Shown here piece by piece: positions 52,838 through 60,209 of a stretch of 64,000 bases of DNA; position 1 is the first letter of the stretch, and every line of letters begins with the position of its first letter. The position numbers and the translations under genes are program-made. Origin of the DNA: Allobosea sp. GTDB taxonomy: Bacteria > Pseudomonadota > Alphaproteobacteria > Rhizobiales > Beijerinckiaceae. The notes beneath the pieces are model-generated. The model had not been told where the DNA came from, searched no databases, and worked only from the letters and a program-made list of their open reading frames with translations. The stretch covers positions 62,001 through 126,000 of the forward strand of contig NZ_JAUYTP010000085.1 of assembly GCF_030695125.1 (NCBI RefSeq), in the 5' to 3' direction.

Positions 52838-53761
52838 TCAGCGCGACTTCTTGTAGAGCTTCTCGGCGATCTCGAACATTTCCTCGGGCGCATAGTCCGG
52901 GGTGAAGGCGGAGGGCACGCCCGTCAGCTGGTGGATCTTGCCGCCTTCGGGCATGCCGTCGACCACTTCGAGCTCGCCCTGCGGGTCGCCCGGCAGCGCC
53001 ATCTCGCCGCCACCCCAGATCCCCGACATCGCCTTGTAGTCGTTGGGGCTGAAGGTGTAGAGGCGCCGGTGCGAGCCCTCGTCGAGGTACTTCTGGCATT
53101 CCGGGATCTTGCTGAGATCGATGTTGGGCGTCGGCAGCATCTTCTCGATCTCGACGCCGGTGATGTGCTTCAAGGCCAGCGCATAGGCATGGGCGTGCAC
53201 CGAGCCGCGCACCAGCAGATAGCCGCAGACCTCGCGGCCGGTCGGGTCCGACAGCGTCTCGTAGACCCGCAGCTTGTGCAGCCTTGCGCCGCATTCGAGA
53301 TGGAAATTGTGCAGCAGATCGGTGACGACATTGCCCGTCGTGGTGATGAAGTCGTTGTTCCAGCCAGCGCCGTTGCTGTTGACGGGCGTGGCGCCGCCAC
53401 CATTCGAATAGAAGCCCGCCGCGAGCCGGATGTCCTTCATCAGCTCATGGGGCGCGCCAGAAATGTCGCCGCCATCGGTCTCGTCGCCATCATTGTCGGG
53501 GCCGTTGTTGAGCATGGCGACGCCGTTGCTGACGAGCTCGACATGGCCGAGTTCCTCGGCGGTAATGCTGGCGACGAGGTGGTAGAACGGCTTCAGCTTG
53601 TCCTTGCTGCGGAAGTTGAAGCTCTGGAACATGTAGTTCCCGAGGGTCGACATCTCGCCGTACTTGCCGCCGAGCAGCTCCTGCAGGGCTGCGGCGGCGT
53701 TCGGGTCTTTCTTCTTGGGGGCGGGCAGCTCGGCCTGCAACTTGTCGACGCGCATGAACAT
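52838..53761 (-). CDS. Manganese catalase (non-haem)
   Basis: A 307-residue dimanganese catalase, the usual length. Metal ligands are visible in ITAEELGHVELVSN (Glu and His), in NFHLECGARLHKLRVYE (Glu) and in RGSVHAHAYAL (His). It breaks down hydrogen peroxide without haem. The start at 53761 (MFMRVDKLQ) follows GGAGAGCC. An EcfG-type promoter lies just upstream, so it is likely a stationary-phase/stress catalase that complements OxyR-controlled katG. Confidence 0.95.
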   Translation of the reverse strand: MFMRVDKLQAELPAPKKKDPNAAAALQELLGGKYGEMSTLGNYMFQSFNFRSKDKLKPFYHLVASITAEELGHVELVSNGVAMLNNGPDNDGDETDGGDISGAPHELMKDIRLAAGFYSNGGGATPVNSNGAGWNNDFITTTGNVVTDLLHNFHLECGARLHKLRVYETLSDPTGREVCGYLLVRGSVHAHAYALALKHITGVEIEKMLPTPNIDLSKIPECQKYLDEGSHRRLYTFSPNDYKAMSGIWGGGEMALPGDPQGELEVVDGMPEGGKIHQLTGVPSAFTPDYAPEEMFEIAEKLYKKSR

Positions 53762-53789
53762 GGTGGCTCTCCTGTGATCCTGAGAGACC

Positions 53790-53814
53790 AACCGGCCCGT
53801 CGATGGGCCGTTCC
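53790..53814 (-). promoter_or_regulatory. EcfG-type promoter of the Mn-catalase gene
   Basis: Minus strand: GGAAC (53814-53810), 16-base spacer, GGTT (53793-53790), 29 bases before the start codon. Confidence 0.7.
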
Positions 53815-53933
53815 GGCTCCGCGGCGAACCGTCGAAAAGAGACGGTTCTGTCGACGGGGTCGTGAGAAACCTCCGGTGGAGGAAGCAGGGCGGGGCGGCT
53901 CGCGACTGCAAACACCTCGCGCTCAGAGGCGCT

Positions 53934-55040
53934 TCAGAGATTCCGGACGTCGGCCAGGGCCGCCTCGAACGTCACGATGAGCCCTTCGGGCCGATAGCGT
54001 GCGTCGACACCGCCCTTGCCGACCAGGCCCATCTGGATGAGCTGCGACCCGAAGCTGCGGCGCTTGGGCTCGCCAACCACCGGACCTCCCGATTCCCGCC
54101 AGGTCAACGTGACCGACGGCGCGGCGCGGTCGGTATCGATGCTCAGCGACAGATCGACCTTGCCGCTCGCCACCGACAGGGCGCCATGCTTGACGGCGTT
54201 CGTGGCCAACTCGTGCAGCAGCAGTGTCATCGACAGGGTCGCCTTCGGCCCCAGATCGAGGGTGGGGCCGAAGATTTCAATCCGGTCGCCGTCGCTGTGG
54301 AGGTCGAGGAGCAAGCGAATGACCTTGTGAAAGGGCGCGGCTGTCCAGTTCTCCTGCAGCAGCAGATCATGCGCTGCCCCCAAGGCGGCGATCCGGCGGC
54401 CCAGCGCCTCCACAGCGTCGCGTTCCGAGACGCCCTTCAAGGTCTGCTTGGCAATGGCCTGCACCATGGCCAGGGTGTTCTTCATGCGGTGGGCGAGTTC
54501 GCCGTTCAGGACGCCCAGCTGCTGAAGAGCGGCGTCCCGCTCGCGGACCGCCTTGCGCAGCTCGAACTGGCGCATCACCTGGCGCGCCAGCACCTTCAAC
54601 GCGTCTTGCTGCAGCGTCGACAGCTGCCGCGGCTGATAATCCAGAACGCACAACGTGCCGATGGCGTGACCGCGATCGGTCTTCAGAAGCGCGCCCGCAT
54701 AGAAGCGCAATCCCGGCTCACCGGTGACGAGCGGGTTGCCGTCGAACCGGGCGTCCTTGGTGGCGTCCGGCACGATCAAGAACTCGTCTTCCAGAATGGC
54801 TTTGGCGCAAAAGGACGAATCCAGCGGCGTTTCGCGCACCCCGAGACCCACCTCGGCCTTGAAGAACTGGCGCCCTTGTCCGATCAGATTGACGACGGCG
54901 ATGGGGGTTTCGCAAAGGCTGGACGCCAGTTGCGCGATCTCGTCGAAATCCTGCTCGCACGGGGTGTCGAGGACGGCAAAACTCGCCAGCGCGTTCAGGC
55001 GGTCGACCTCTGCCGTGTCATGCATCTGCAGATCAGCCAT
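53934..55040 (-). CDS. GAF-domain HWE/HisKA_2 histidine kinase
   Basis: A 368-residue soluble kinase. An N-terminal GAF domain (about residues 20-165; CETPIAVVNLIGQGRQFFKA, then GHAIGTLCVLDYQPRQL) is followed by the HisKA_2/HWE phospho-acceptor ELAHRMKNTLAMVQAIA and an HATPase region (LLLHELATNAVKHGAL). HWE kinases with GAF or PAS domains feed the PhyR-NepR-EcfG cascade in this group. An EcfG-type promoter upstream suggests feedback control. No phyR or nepR is in the window. Confidence 0.88.
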   Translation of the reverse strand: MADLQMHDTAEVDRLNALASFAVLDTPCEQDFDEIAQLASSLCETPIAVVNLIGQGRQFFKAEVGLGVRETPLDSSFCAKAILEDEFLIVPDATKDARFDGNPLVTGEPGLRFYAGALLKTDRGHAIGTLCVLDYQPRQLSTLQQDALKVLARQVMRQFELRKAVRERDAALQQLGVLNGELAHRMKNTLAMVQAIAKQTLKGVSERDAVEALGRRIAALGAAHDLLLQENWTAAPFHKVIRLLLDLHSDGDRIEIFGPTLDLGPKATLSMTLLLHELATNAVKHGALSVASGKVDLSLSIDTDRAAPSVTLTWRESGGPVVGEPKRRSFGSQLIQMGLVGKGGVDARYRPEGLIVTFEAALADVRNL

Positions 55041-55155
55041 CGCCGAACCATCCTCGCCGACGGCGGCACACCGGCTGCCACCGTCCGTTGCGCCCTATGG
55101 GGTCAGCGCTACAGCGGAATGATGTCGGCGTCCAAAACTGAATTGCCGATGCCGG

Positions 55156-55180
55156 GGAACACTCGATCCCTGGTTCCGTT
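55156..55180 (+). promoter_or_regulatory. EcfG-type promoter of the DUF6894 gene
   Basis: GGAAC at 55156-55160, 16-base spacer, CGTT at 55177-55180, exact consensus, 29 bases before the start codon at 55209. It overlaps the opposite-strand promoter at 55158-55182. Confidence 0.75.
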
Positions 55181-55182
55181 CC
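55158..55182 (-). promoter_or_regulatory. EcfG-type promoter of the GAF-HWE kinase gene, overlapping the divergent one
   Basis: Minus strand: GGAAC (55182-55178), 16-base spacer, TGTT (55161-55158). Its -35 box covers most of the -10 box of the plus-strand promoter, and vice versa. The leader to the kinase start is about 115 bases. Confidence 0.6.
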
Positions 55183-55208
55183 CTCCAGGGGTCGAGGGAC
55201 CACGTGCG

Positions 55209-55532
55209 ATGCCGAAGTTCACGATCATAACGGCGACCGATCGCTTGGAGGATCGGGGCGACGACCCTCTCGAGTTCCGCGACGCAGAGGCGGCCGTGGA
55301 CGATGCCCAGATCGCGCTGACGGAGATGGCCCGCGAAGGGTTGCCGAGTGGAAAGAGGGCCGATTTCGCGGTGAGGGTTCGCGACGAGAGCGGCGACGAG
55401 ATCTACGTCGCCGCTCTGCATTTCACCGCCAAGACCAAGGATGATCTGGTCCGGGAGGACAAGGAGGCGGATGCCGCCGCGCGTGACGTCGCCCTAGCTC
55501 TCGATATCCGGCCGGGTGGCCGACGGCGCTGA
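55209..55532 (+). CDS. DUF6894 family protein
   Basis: A 107-residue small acidic protein: MPKFTIITATDRLEDRGDDP, then FRDAEAAVDDAQIALTEMAR and a DESGDEIYVAALHF strand pattern. It matches the short DUF6894 proteins of Hyphomicrobiales (MPRFYFHV..D....D..G.EF-type proteins), which are of unknown function and frequently stress-regulated. The start at 55209 lies just after the EcfG-type promoter. Confidence 0.75.
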   Translation: MPKFTIITATDRLEDRGDDPLEFRDAEAAVDDAQIALTEMAREGLPSGKRADFAVRVRDESGDEIYVAALHFTAKTKDDLVREDKEADAAARDVALALDIRPGGRRR

Positions 55533-55562
55533 TGACCGGCTCCTCGGCGCACGGGCCTGCGG

Positions 55563-57521
55563 TCAAGCCGAGCGCCGAGTATCGGGTGGCGCTCCGGTCT
55601 GCTCCGGTACGACCGCAGCGAGTTCGATACAGGCCCTGCTCGCGCCTCTCAGCGAGGTCTCTGTCCGGTCTGCGATCTGCGTATCGATGATCGCGTCTTC
55701 CATCGCCAAGGAAGCCAGCACGATCGGCGTCGATGGCATCCGCCGACGCAGGCGCTTGATGGCGTAACGCATATGCGCGTCACTCTGCTCGGCGAGATAG
55801 CAAAGGCAGATCAGGGCAGGGCCCGACTGCACGAGCGCCGACAGCTGGCTGCTCGACAGGGTGTCGGGCGGCAGGACCCGCGAGGACAAGCCGTGCTTGC
55901 CGAGGATCTGCGACAGCATCAGCGCCGCCGCCTCGTCGAGGCTCGACTGGGCCGCGACCAGGACGACCCGATCTTCGCCGCGAAACGGTTCTTTCAGCTG
56001 GTCGTCGGTGAGGACCGGCAGGTCCGAGGAGCCCTCGGCCTCGTCGGTTTCGTCCACCGCCGCGCCGGCTTCGGCGTCGAGTGTGATCTCGCCTGAGGTG
56101 GGCCTGCGGTCCTGGTGATCGGAGAGGTCGTCGACGACTTCGCGAACCGTATCGAGGATTTGCGCCTGCCGTTGCACATCGAGGACACCACGCGCGGCAT
56201 CGCCGGAGGCGAGGCGCAGTCCCTCCAGGGCGACCTCGTCGTAATAGGCGGACAGAGAGCGCTCCTTGAGAACCTCTTCGGCCTTGTCGGCCGCCTCCGC
56301 GGGATCTCCAGCCAGGACACGCTGGTAGAAGATCTCCGGGGCCGACAAGGGCGGGCGGTCGCCCAACAGGACGTCGAGGAACTGGAGCCGGTCGACATGC
56401 CTCCCGAGCACGACGAGGCACACCGTCAGCGGCGTCGCCAGCACCAGACCGATCGGGCCCCACAGCCAGGTCCAGAACGTCGCTGCGACGACGATGGCCA
56501 CCGGCGAGAGACCGGTCGTGCGGCCGTAGACAAGGGGCTCCACGACATGGCCGGCGAGCGGCTCCGCGACCAGGAACAGCGCAGCCGTCCAAGCCAGCAT
56601 GGTCCAGCCGGGATCCACCGCGGCGGCGATCACCATGGGGAAGACCGCCGAAAGAATGGCGCCGAGATAAGGCACGAAGCGCAAGATCGCGGCGAGGATG
56701 CCCCAGAGAAGCGCGCTCGGCACGCCGATCAACCACAGCCCTGAGCCGATCAGCAGACCGAAGCCGGAATTCAGCAGCAATTGCGTCAGGAACAGCCGGC
56801 TCAGCCGCTTGGCGGCGTCGTCAAAGGCGGCCGTGGTTTTCTGCAGGTCGTAGGTGCCCGTCAGCCGGATGAACCGGTTGCGCAGATCTTCGCGCTTGAG
56901 CAGGATGAAGACGACGAAGATCACCACGATCCCCGTCGTCGTCAGCGGGTGGATGAGCGGCGTCAGGAACGCCTGCAGCGTCTGCAACGCTCCGGGCCGG
57001 GGCTGGTGGACCTCGACGGGGATCGGCCGGCTGTCGGTCGCAGGCGAGAGCTGTTGTCCCGCAGGCGTGCGGTCCGGCCGGTCAAGCTCCTTTCCGAGTT
57101 CCTGGAGCACGTCGACGGCCCGCGACAGCACGCCGGTGCCCGGGCCGGCTCCCTTCAGCGACGCGATCTTCTCGCGCATCGTGTTCTGATAGGTCGGCAG
57201 ATCGGCCGCTAGCTGCGACGCCTGCCCGACCATCGACACCGCCAGCCCGGCCACGACTGCAAACGCGCAGATGACGACGAAGACGACCGCGATCGACCGC
57301 GGCAAGCGGATCTTCTGGAGCAGTTTCACCAGTGGCGCGAGCACGAAGCTGAACAGGATCGCCAGCGCCACGGGCACGAACACCTCGCGGCCCACATAGA
57401 GCGTGCCGATGATGAGCGCGCCTGTGGCGGCGGTTCCCAGGCCTGCGGGCGCTGCGACGGTGGGGAGGCGCTGCGGCAAGGTGAGGATCGGCTTGGGGCC
57501 GGGCGAGCGTGTGTCAGCCAC
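55563..57521 (-). CDS. AI-2E family transporter with long C-terminal cytoplasmic domain
   Basis: A 652-residue protein. The first 370 residues are an AI-2E/PerM-type permease with about seven to eight hydrophobic segments (GTLYVGREVFVPVALAILFS, GLLIGSGLWLIGVPSALLWG, and a family-typical PFVPYLGA-like RFVPYLGAILSAV). The last 280 residues are soluble; the stretch from about 535 has an alternating strand/helix pattern (VVLVAAQSSLDEAAALML, LICLCYLAEQSDAHM) like a B12-binding or receiver-type alpha/beta fold. Relatives export AI-2 or act in ion homeostasis; function here is unknown. Confidence 0.82.
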   Translation of the reverse strand: MADTRSPGPKPILTLPQRLPTVAAPAGLGTAATGALIIGTLYVGREVFVPVALAILFSFVLAPLVKLLQKIRLPRSIAVVFVVICAFAVVAGLAVSMVGQASQLAADLPTYQNTMREKIASLKGAGPGTGVLSRAVDVLQELGKELDRPDRTPAGQQLSPATDSRPIPVEVHQPRPGALQTLQAFLTPLIHPLTTTGIVVIFVVFILLKREDLRNRFIRLTGTYDLQKTTAAFDDAAKRLSRLFLTQLLLNSGFGLLIGSGLWLIGVPSALLWGILAAILRFVPYLGAILSAVFPMVIAAAVDPGWTMLAWTAALFLVAEPLAGHVVEPLVYGRTTGLSPVAIVVAATFWTWLWGPIGLVLATPLTVCLVVLGRHVDRLQFLDVLLGDRPPLSAPEIFYQRVLAGDPAEAADKAEEVLKERSLSAYYDEVALEGLRLASGDAARGVLDVQRQAQILDTVREVVDDLSDHQDRRPTSGEITLDAEAGAAVDETDEAEGSSDLPVLTDDQLKEPFRGEDRVVLVAAQSSLDEAAALMLSQILGKHGLSSRVLPPDTLSSSQLSALVQSGPALICLCYLAEQSDAHMRYAIKRLRRRMPSTPIVLASLAMEDAIIDTQIADRTETSLRGASRACIELAAVVPEQTGAPPDTRRSA

Positions 57522-57569
57522 TTGTTTTGAATCCCCTGGGACCAGAAAGACGGCTTCGTGTGGGTTCGA

Positions 57570-58004
57570 TCACGCTGGCGCCAAGGATTTGCGCAGCCTT
57601 GCCATGAGCGTCCGCCCGGTTCGCGATCTCACGAGGACGACGATGGCGGTGACCACGGCCGCCGTCGTCGCGCCGGCTGCAGCCATGGCCGCCGCCGAAT
57701 AGGGCTGCCGTTCGCGAGCTACTGACCGAGGGGGCGATGGTGGCGCCGGGCGGGGCCTGCGGGACCGGATCAGCATCGCCGCGCCGGCAGCAGCGACAGC
57801 GATGGCGAGCAGGATGCCAGAGACGATCAGGCTGGCCCAGACCGGGCCATAGCGGAACATGAGCAGGTTGCGGCCTGCATCGAGCCCGTAGCCCATCGCG
57901 AAGATGACGACGAGACCGCCCAGGCTGATCAGGCCGTAGACGATGGCCTGCCGCCTGAGCGCGGCGACGACGGGCGCTGTGACCTCGGCGAACAAGCCAG
58001 CCAT
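57570..58004 (-). CDS. Holin-X-like membrane protein (stress-associated)
   Basis: A 144-residue protein with two hydrophobic segments (YGLISLGGLVVIFAMGYGL near residue 23; VWASLIVSGILLAIAVAAAG near 57) and a third at residue 105-125 (AAAMAAAGATTAAVVTAIVV). It starts 2 bases after the stop of the DUF883-like gene. This pairing with DUF883/ElaB-like proteins is common in Proteobacteria. The phage-holin family name refers to membrane topology and does not imply phage lysis. Confidence 0.7.
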   Translation of the reverse strand: MAGLFAEVTAPVVAALRRQAIVYGLISLGGLVVIFAMGYGLDAGRNLLMFRYGPVWASLIVSGILLAIAVAAAGAAMLIRSRRPRPAPPSPPRSVARERQPYSAAAMAAAGATTAAVVTAIVVLVRSRTGRTLMARLRKSLAPA

Positions 58005-58006
58005 GC

Positions 58007-58249
58007 TCAGCGAGCCGCCCAGAACCCGATCGCCAGGCCGGCGGCGGCGGCCCAGGCGATCGCCCGAATCGGCCGCGCCTTGATCTCGTCGACGAGCAGG
58101 CTCTGCAGGTCCGACGCCTCGATCGGGTGATGCCCCCTCGGCTGATCGCCCCCCGACGACGGCGTGCCTGGTTCGAGGGCATCGGCATAATGCGACATGC
58201 CGATGAAGCCGGTTTCGGTCGTTTCGGCGGTATCCGCAGGGTTGGCCAT
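58007..58249 (-). CDS. DUF883/ElaB-like membrane-anchored protein
   Basis: An 80-residue protein with a C-terminal membrane anchor (AIAWAAAAGLAIGFWAAR), preceded by SLLVDEIKARPIRA, the typical DUF883 arrangement of ribosome- or membrane-associated stress proteins (YqjD/ElaB). The central helical domain is shorter than usual. The start at 58249 follows AAAGGTG. An EcfG-type promoter lies upstream and drives this gene and the holin-like gene. Confidence 0.75.
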   Translation of the reverse strand: MANPADTAETTETGFIGMSHYADALEPGTPSSGGDQPRGHHPIEASDLQSLLVDEIKARPIRAIAWAAAAGLAIGFWAAR

Positions 58250-58281
58250 GATGCACCTTTGAGCTTGGATCGTGACGGCTG

Positions 58282-58306
58282 AACTCGGATGGGGGGCGGC
58301 TGTTCC
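58282..58306 (-). promoter_or_regulatory. EcfG-type promoter of the DUF883-holin operon
   Basis: Minus strand: GGAAC (58306-58302), 16-base spacer, AGTT (58285-58282), 33 bases upstream of the start codon. Confidence 0.65.
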
Positions 58307-58401
58307 GTCCGTCCCGGCGTCGAAGGCGCCAGGCGTTGGCGCATCGCCTCTGGCCCATGAGCGCGGACCGGAGGCGATGCCGTCTGCTTCGCGGCTCGCA
58401 G

Positions 58402-58426
58402 GGAACCATGGCCGGTGCTGCAAGTT
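58402..58426 (+). promoter_or_regulatory. EcfG-type promoter of the first Ku gene
   Basis: GGAAC at 58402-58406, 16-base spacer, AGTT at 58423-58426, 41 bases before the Ku start codon. GGGAGG (the Ku ribosome site) follows downstream. Confidence 0.65.
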
Positions 58427-58466
58427 GCTCGACCGCGCTGCCCCTCAGCGTTTCGGGAGGACGTCA

Positions 58467-59330
58467 ATGGCCCCGCGCGCAGTCTGGAAAGGCACGCTGA
58501 AGATCGCCGAGGTCACCTGCCCGGTGTCGCTCTACACGGCCGCCTCGACGTCGGAGCGAATCTCGTTCCATACGATCAACCGCAAGACCGGCAACCGCGT
58601 CCAGCGTCAGTTCGTCGACGAGGTCTCCGGCAAGCCCGTGGAGGCCGAGGATCAGGTAAAAGGTTACGACAAGGGCGATGGCGACTACGTCATCCTCGAG
58701 CCCGAGGAGATTGCCGCCGCGATCCCCGAAAGCGACAAAACCCTGACCGTCGAGACGTTCCTGCCCTGCGACGAGATCGACGACATCTTCTTCGACAAAC
58801 CCTATTACGTTTCGCCAAGCTCGCCCGTCGCCGCCGAGGCCTTCGCGCTGATCCGCGAGGGCATGAAGGGGCGCCAATCGGCAGCGCTCGCACGCACGGT
58901 CATCTTCCGCCGGATGCGCTCGATCCTGATCCGCCCGCATGGCGAGGGGCTGATCGCGACCACGCTGAACTTCGACTATGAGGTCCGCTCGGCACAGGAC
59001 GCCTTCAGCGAAATTCCGGCGATCAAGATCGACGACGAGATGCTGCAGCTCGCCGAGCACATCATCAAGACGAAGGCCGGCCCTTTCGATCCCAAGCAAT
59101 TCGACGACCGCTATGAGAGCGCGCTCGCCGAACTCGTCCAGGCGAAGATCGAAGGCCGCAAGATCAAGCCCCAGAAGCGGCCGGAACCGGCCAAGGTCGT
59201 CAGCCTGCTGGACGCGCTGCGCGAGAGCGCCAAGACGGGTGTCGCCGCCAAGGGCGGCAAAGCCGCGAAGAGCTATGCCAAGAAGCGCAAGGCGCCGGCT
59301 GAGGCGGAGCCGCGCAAGAAGGCGAGCTGA
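58467..59330 (+). CDS. ku: Non-homologous end-joining protein Ku (first copy)
   Basis: A 287-residue bacterial Ku, the homodimer that caps double-strand breaks and recruits LigD. The N-terminus APRAVWKGTLKIAEVTCPVS is the family signature, with FHTINRKTGNRVQRQFVD following at about residue 32. The C-terminal tail is basic (KKRKAPAEAEPRKK). The start at 58467 follows GGGAGG. It is convergent with a second ku copy, 17 bases apart. An EcfG-type promoter lies upstream. Confidence 0.95.
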   Translation: MAPRAVWKGTLKIAEVTCPVSLYTAASTSERISFHTINRKTGNRVQRQFVDEVSGKPVEAEDQVKGYDKGDGDYVILEPEEIAAAIPESDKTLTVETFLPCDEIDDIFFDKPYYVSPSSPVAAEAFALIREGMKGRQSAALARTVIFRRMRSILIRPHGEGLIATTLNFDYEVRSAQDAFSEIPAIKIDDEMLQLAEHIIKTKAGPFDPKQFDDRYESALAELVQAKIEGRKIKPQKRPEPAKVVSLLDALRESAKTGVAAKGGKAAKSYAKKRKAPAEAEPRKKAS

Positions 59331-59347
59331 TCAAGAAGGCGAGTTGA

Positions 59348-60136
59348 TCACGTCCGGCGCGGCTCGAGGCTCTTCTTCAGCGCGTCCATGATGTTGACGA
59401 CATTGCCGTCGGAGGGCTGACGCGCGGCTGGCTTGGACGGCTTGCGGCCCTTCTGCTTGGCCTTGATGATCGAAAGCAACTCGTCCTGGACCGGGTCCTG
59501 GGCGAGGTCCGGCGACCAGTCCTTGGTGCGCGTCGTGATCAGCTTGTCCATCAGTGGCCGCAGGTCCTCATCGGGCTCGGATGGCTTGATCGCGGCGAAA
59601 TAGTCCTTCTCCGGCCGAACCTCGTCGCCATAGCGCAGGGTCCACAGGACGATGCCGTTGTCGCGCGCGTCCAGCAGCACCGCCCGCTCGCGGCGATAAA
59701 GCACGACGCGCGAGATGCCGACGGTCTTGGTCCGCTTCATGGCTTCGCGGATGACCGAAAACGCTTCTTCGCCAATCTTGGAATCGGGGACGAGGTAATG
59801 TGGCGCATCGTACCAGACCCAGCCCACGGAGGACCGCGGCGCAAAGGTCTGGATGTCGATCGTGCGGGTGCTTTCCAGCGAAACCGAGTCGAGTTCGTCG
59901 TCTTCGAGGACGATGTAGTCATCATCGCCCTTGGGGTAGCCCTTGACCTCGTCCTCGTCGGCGACGGGCTTGCCGGTGACCGCATCGACATAGCGGCTCT
60001 GGATGCGGTTGCCGGTCTTGCGGTTGAGCTTGTGGAATCGGACCTTCTCACTCTCGGAACGCGCCGGCATCATCGCCACCGGACAGGTCACGAGCGACAG
60101 CTTCAGATAGCCCTTCCAGAACGTCCTCGGCGCCAT
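59348..60136 (-). CDS. ku: Non-homologous end-joining protein Ku (second copy)
   Basis: A 262-residue Ku paralogue (TFWKGYLKLSLVTCPVAMM, FHKLNRKTGNRIQSRYVDA) with a shorter C-terminal tail than the first. The start at 60136 gives the standard N-terminus. Multiple Ku genes occur in several Hyphomicrobiales, where different pairs form homo- or heterodimers. This copy is read in the same direction as ligD and has its own EcfG-type promoter in the 73-base gap after ligD. Confidence 0.94.
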   Translation of the reverse strand: MAPRTFWKGYLKLSLVTCPVAMMPARSESEKVRFHKLNRKTGNRIQSRYVDAVTGKPVADEDEVKGYPKGDDDYIVLEDDELDSVSLESTRTIDIQTFAPRSSVGWVWYDAPHYLVPDSKIGEEAFSVIREAMKRTKTVGISRVVLYRRERAVLLDARDNGIVLWTLRYGDEVRPEKDYFAAIKPSEPDEDLRPLMDKLITTRTKDWSPDLAQDPVQDELLSIIKAKQKGRKPSKPAARQPSDGNVVNIMDALKKSLEPRRT

Positions 60137-60161
60137 GATCGCAGTCCTCCACCCGCCGCAG

Positions 60162-60187
60162 AACGCGCCATCAGGCCCGTTCGTTCC
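60162..60187 (-). promoter_or_regulatory. EcfG-type promoter of the second Ku gene
   Basis: Minus strand: GGAAC (60187-60183), 17-base spacer, CGTT (60165-60162), 26 bases before the start codon. Confidence 0.7.
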
Positions 60188-60209
60188 CGGTCCGCACCCG
60201 CTCAAACAC

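Noticed and set aside
57570..58004. Holin-like gene as evidence of a prophage
   Set aside because: No integrase, lysin or structural phage genes; pairing with DUF883 and a stress promoter indicates a chromosomal stress gene.
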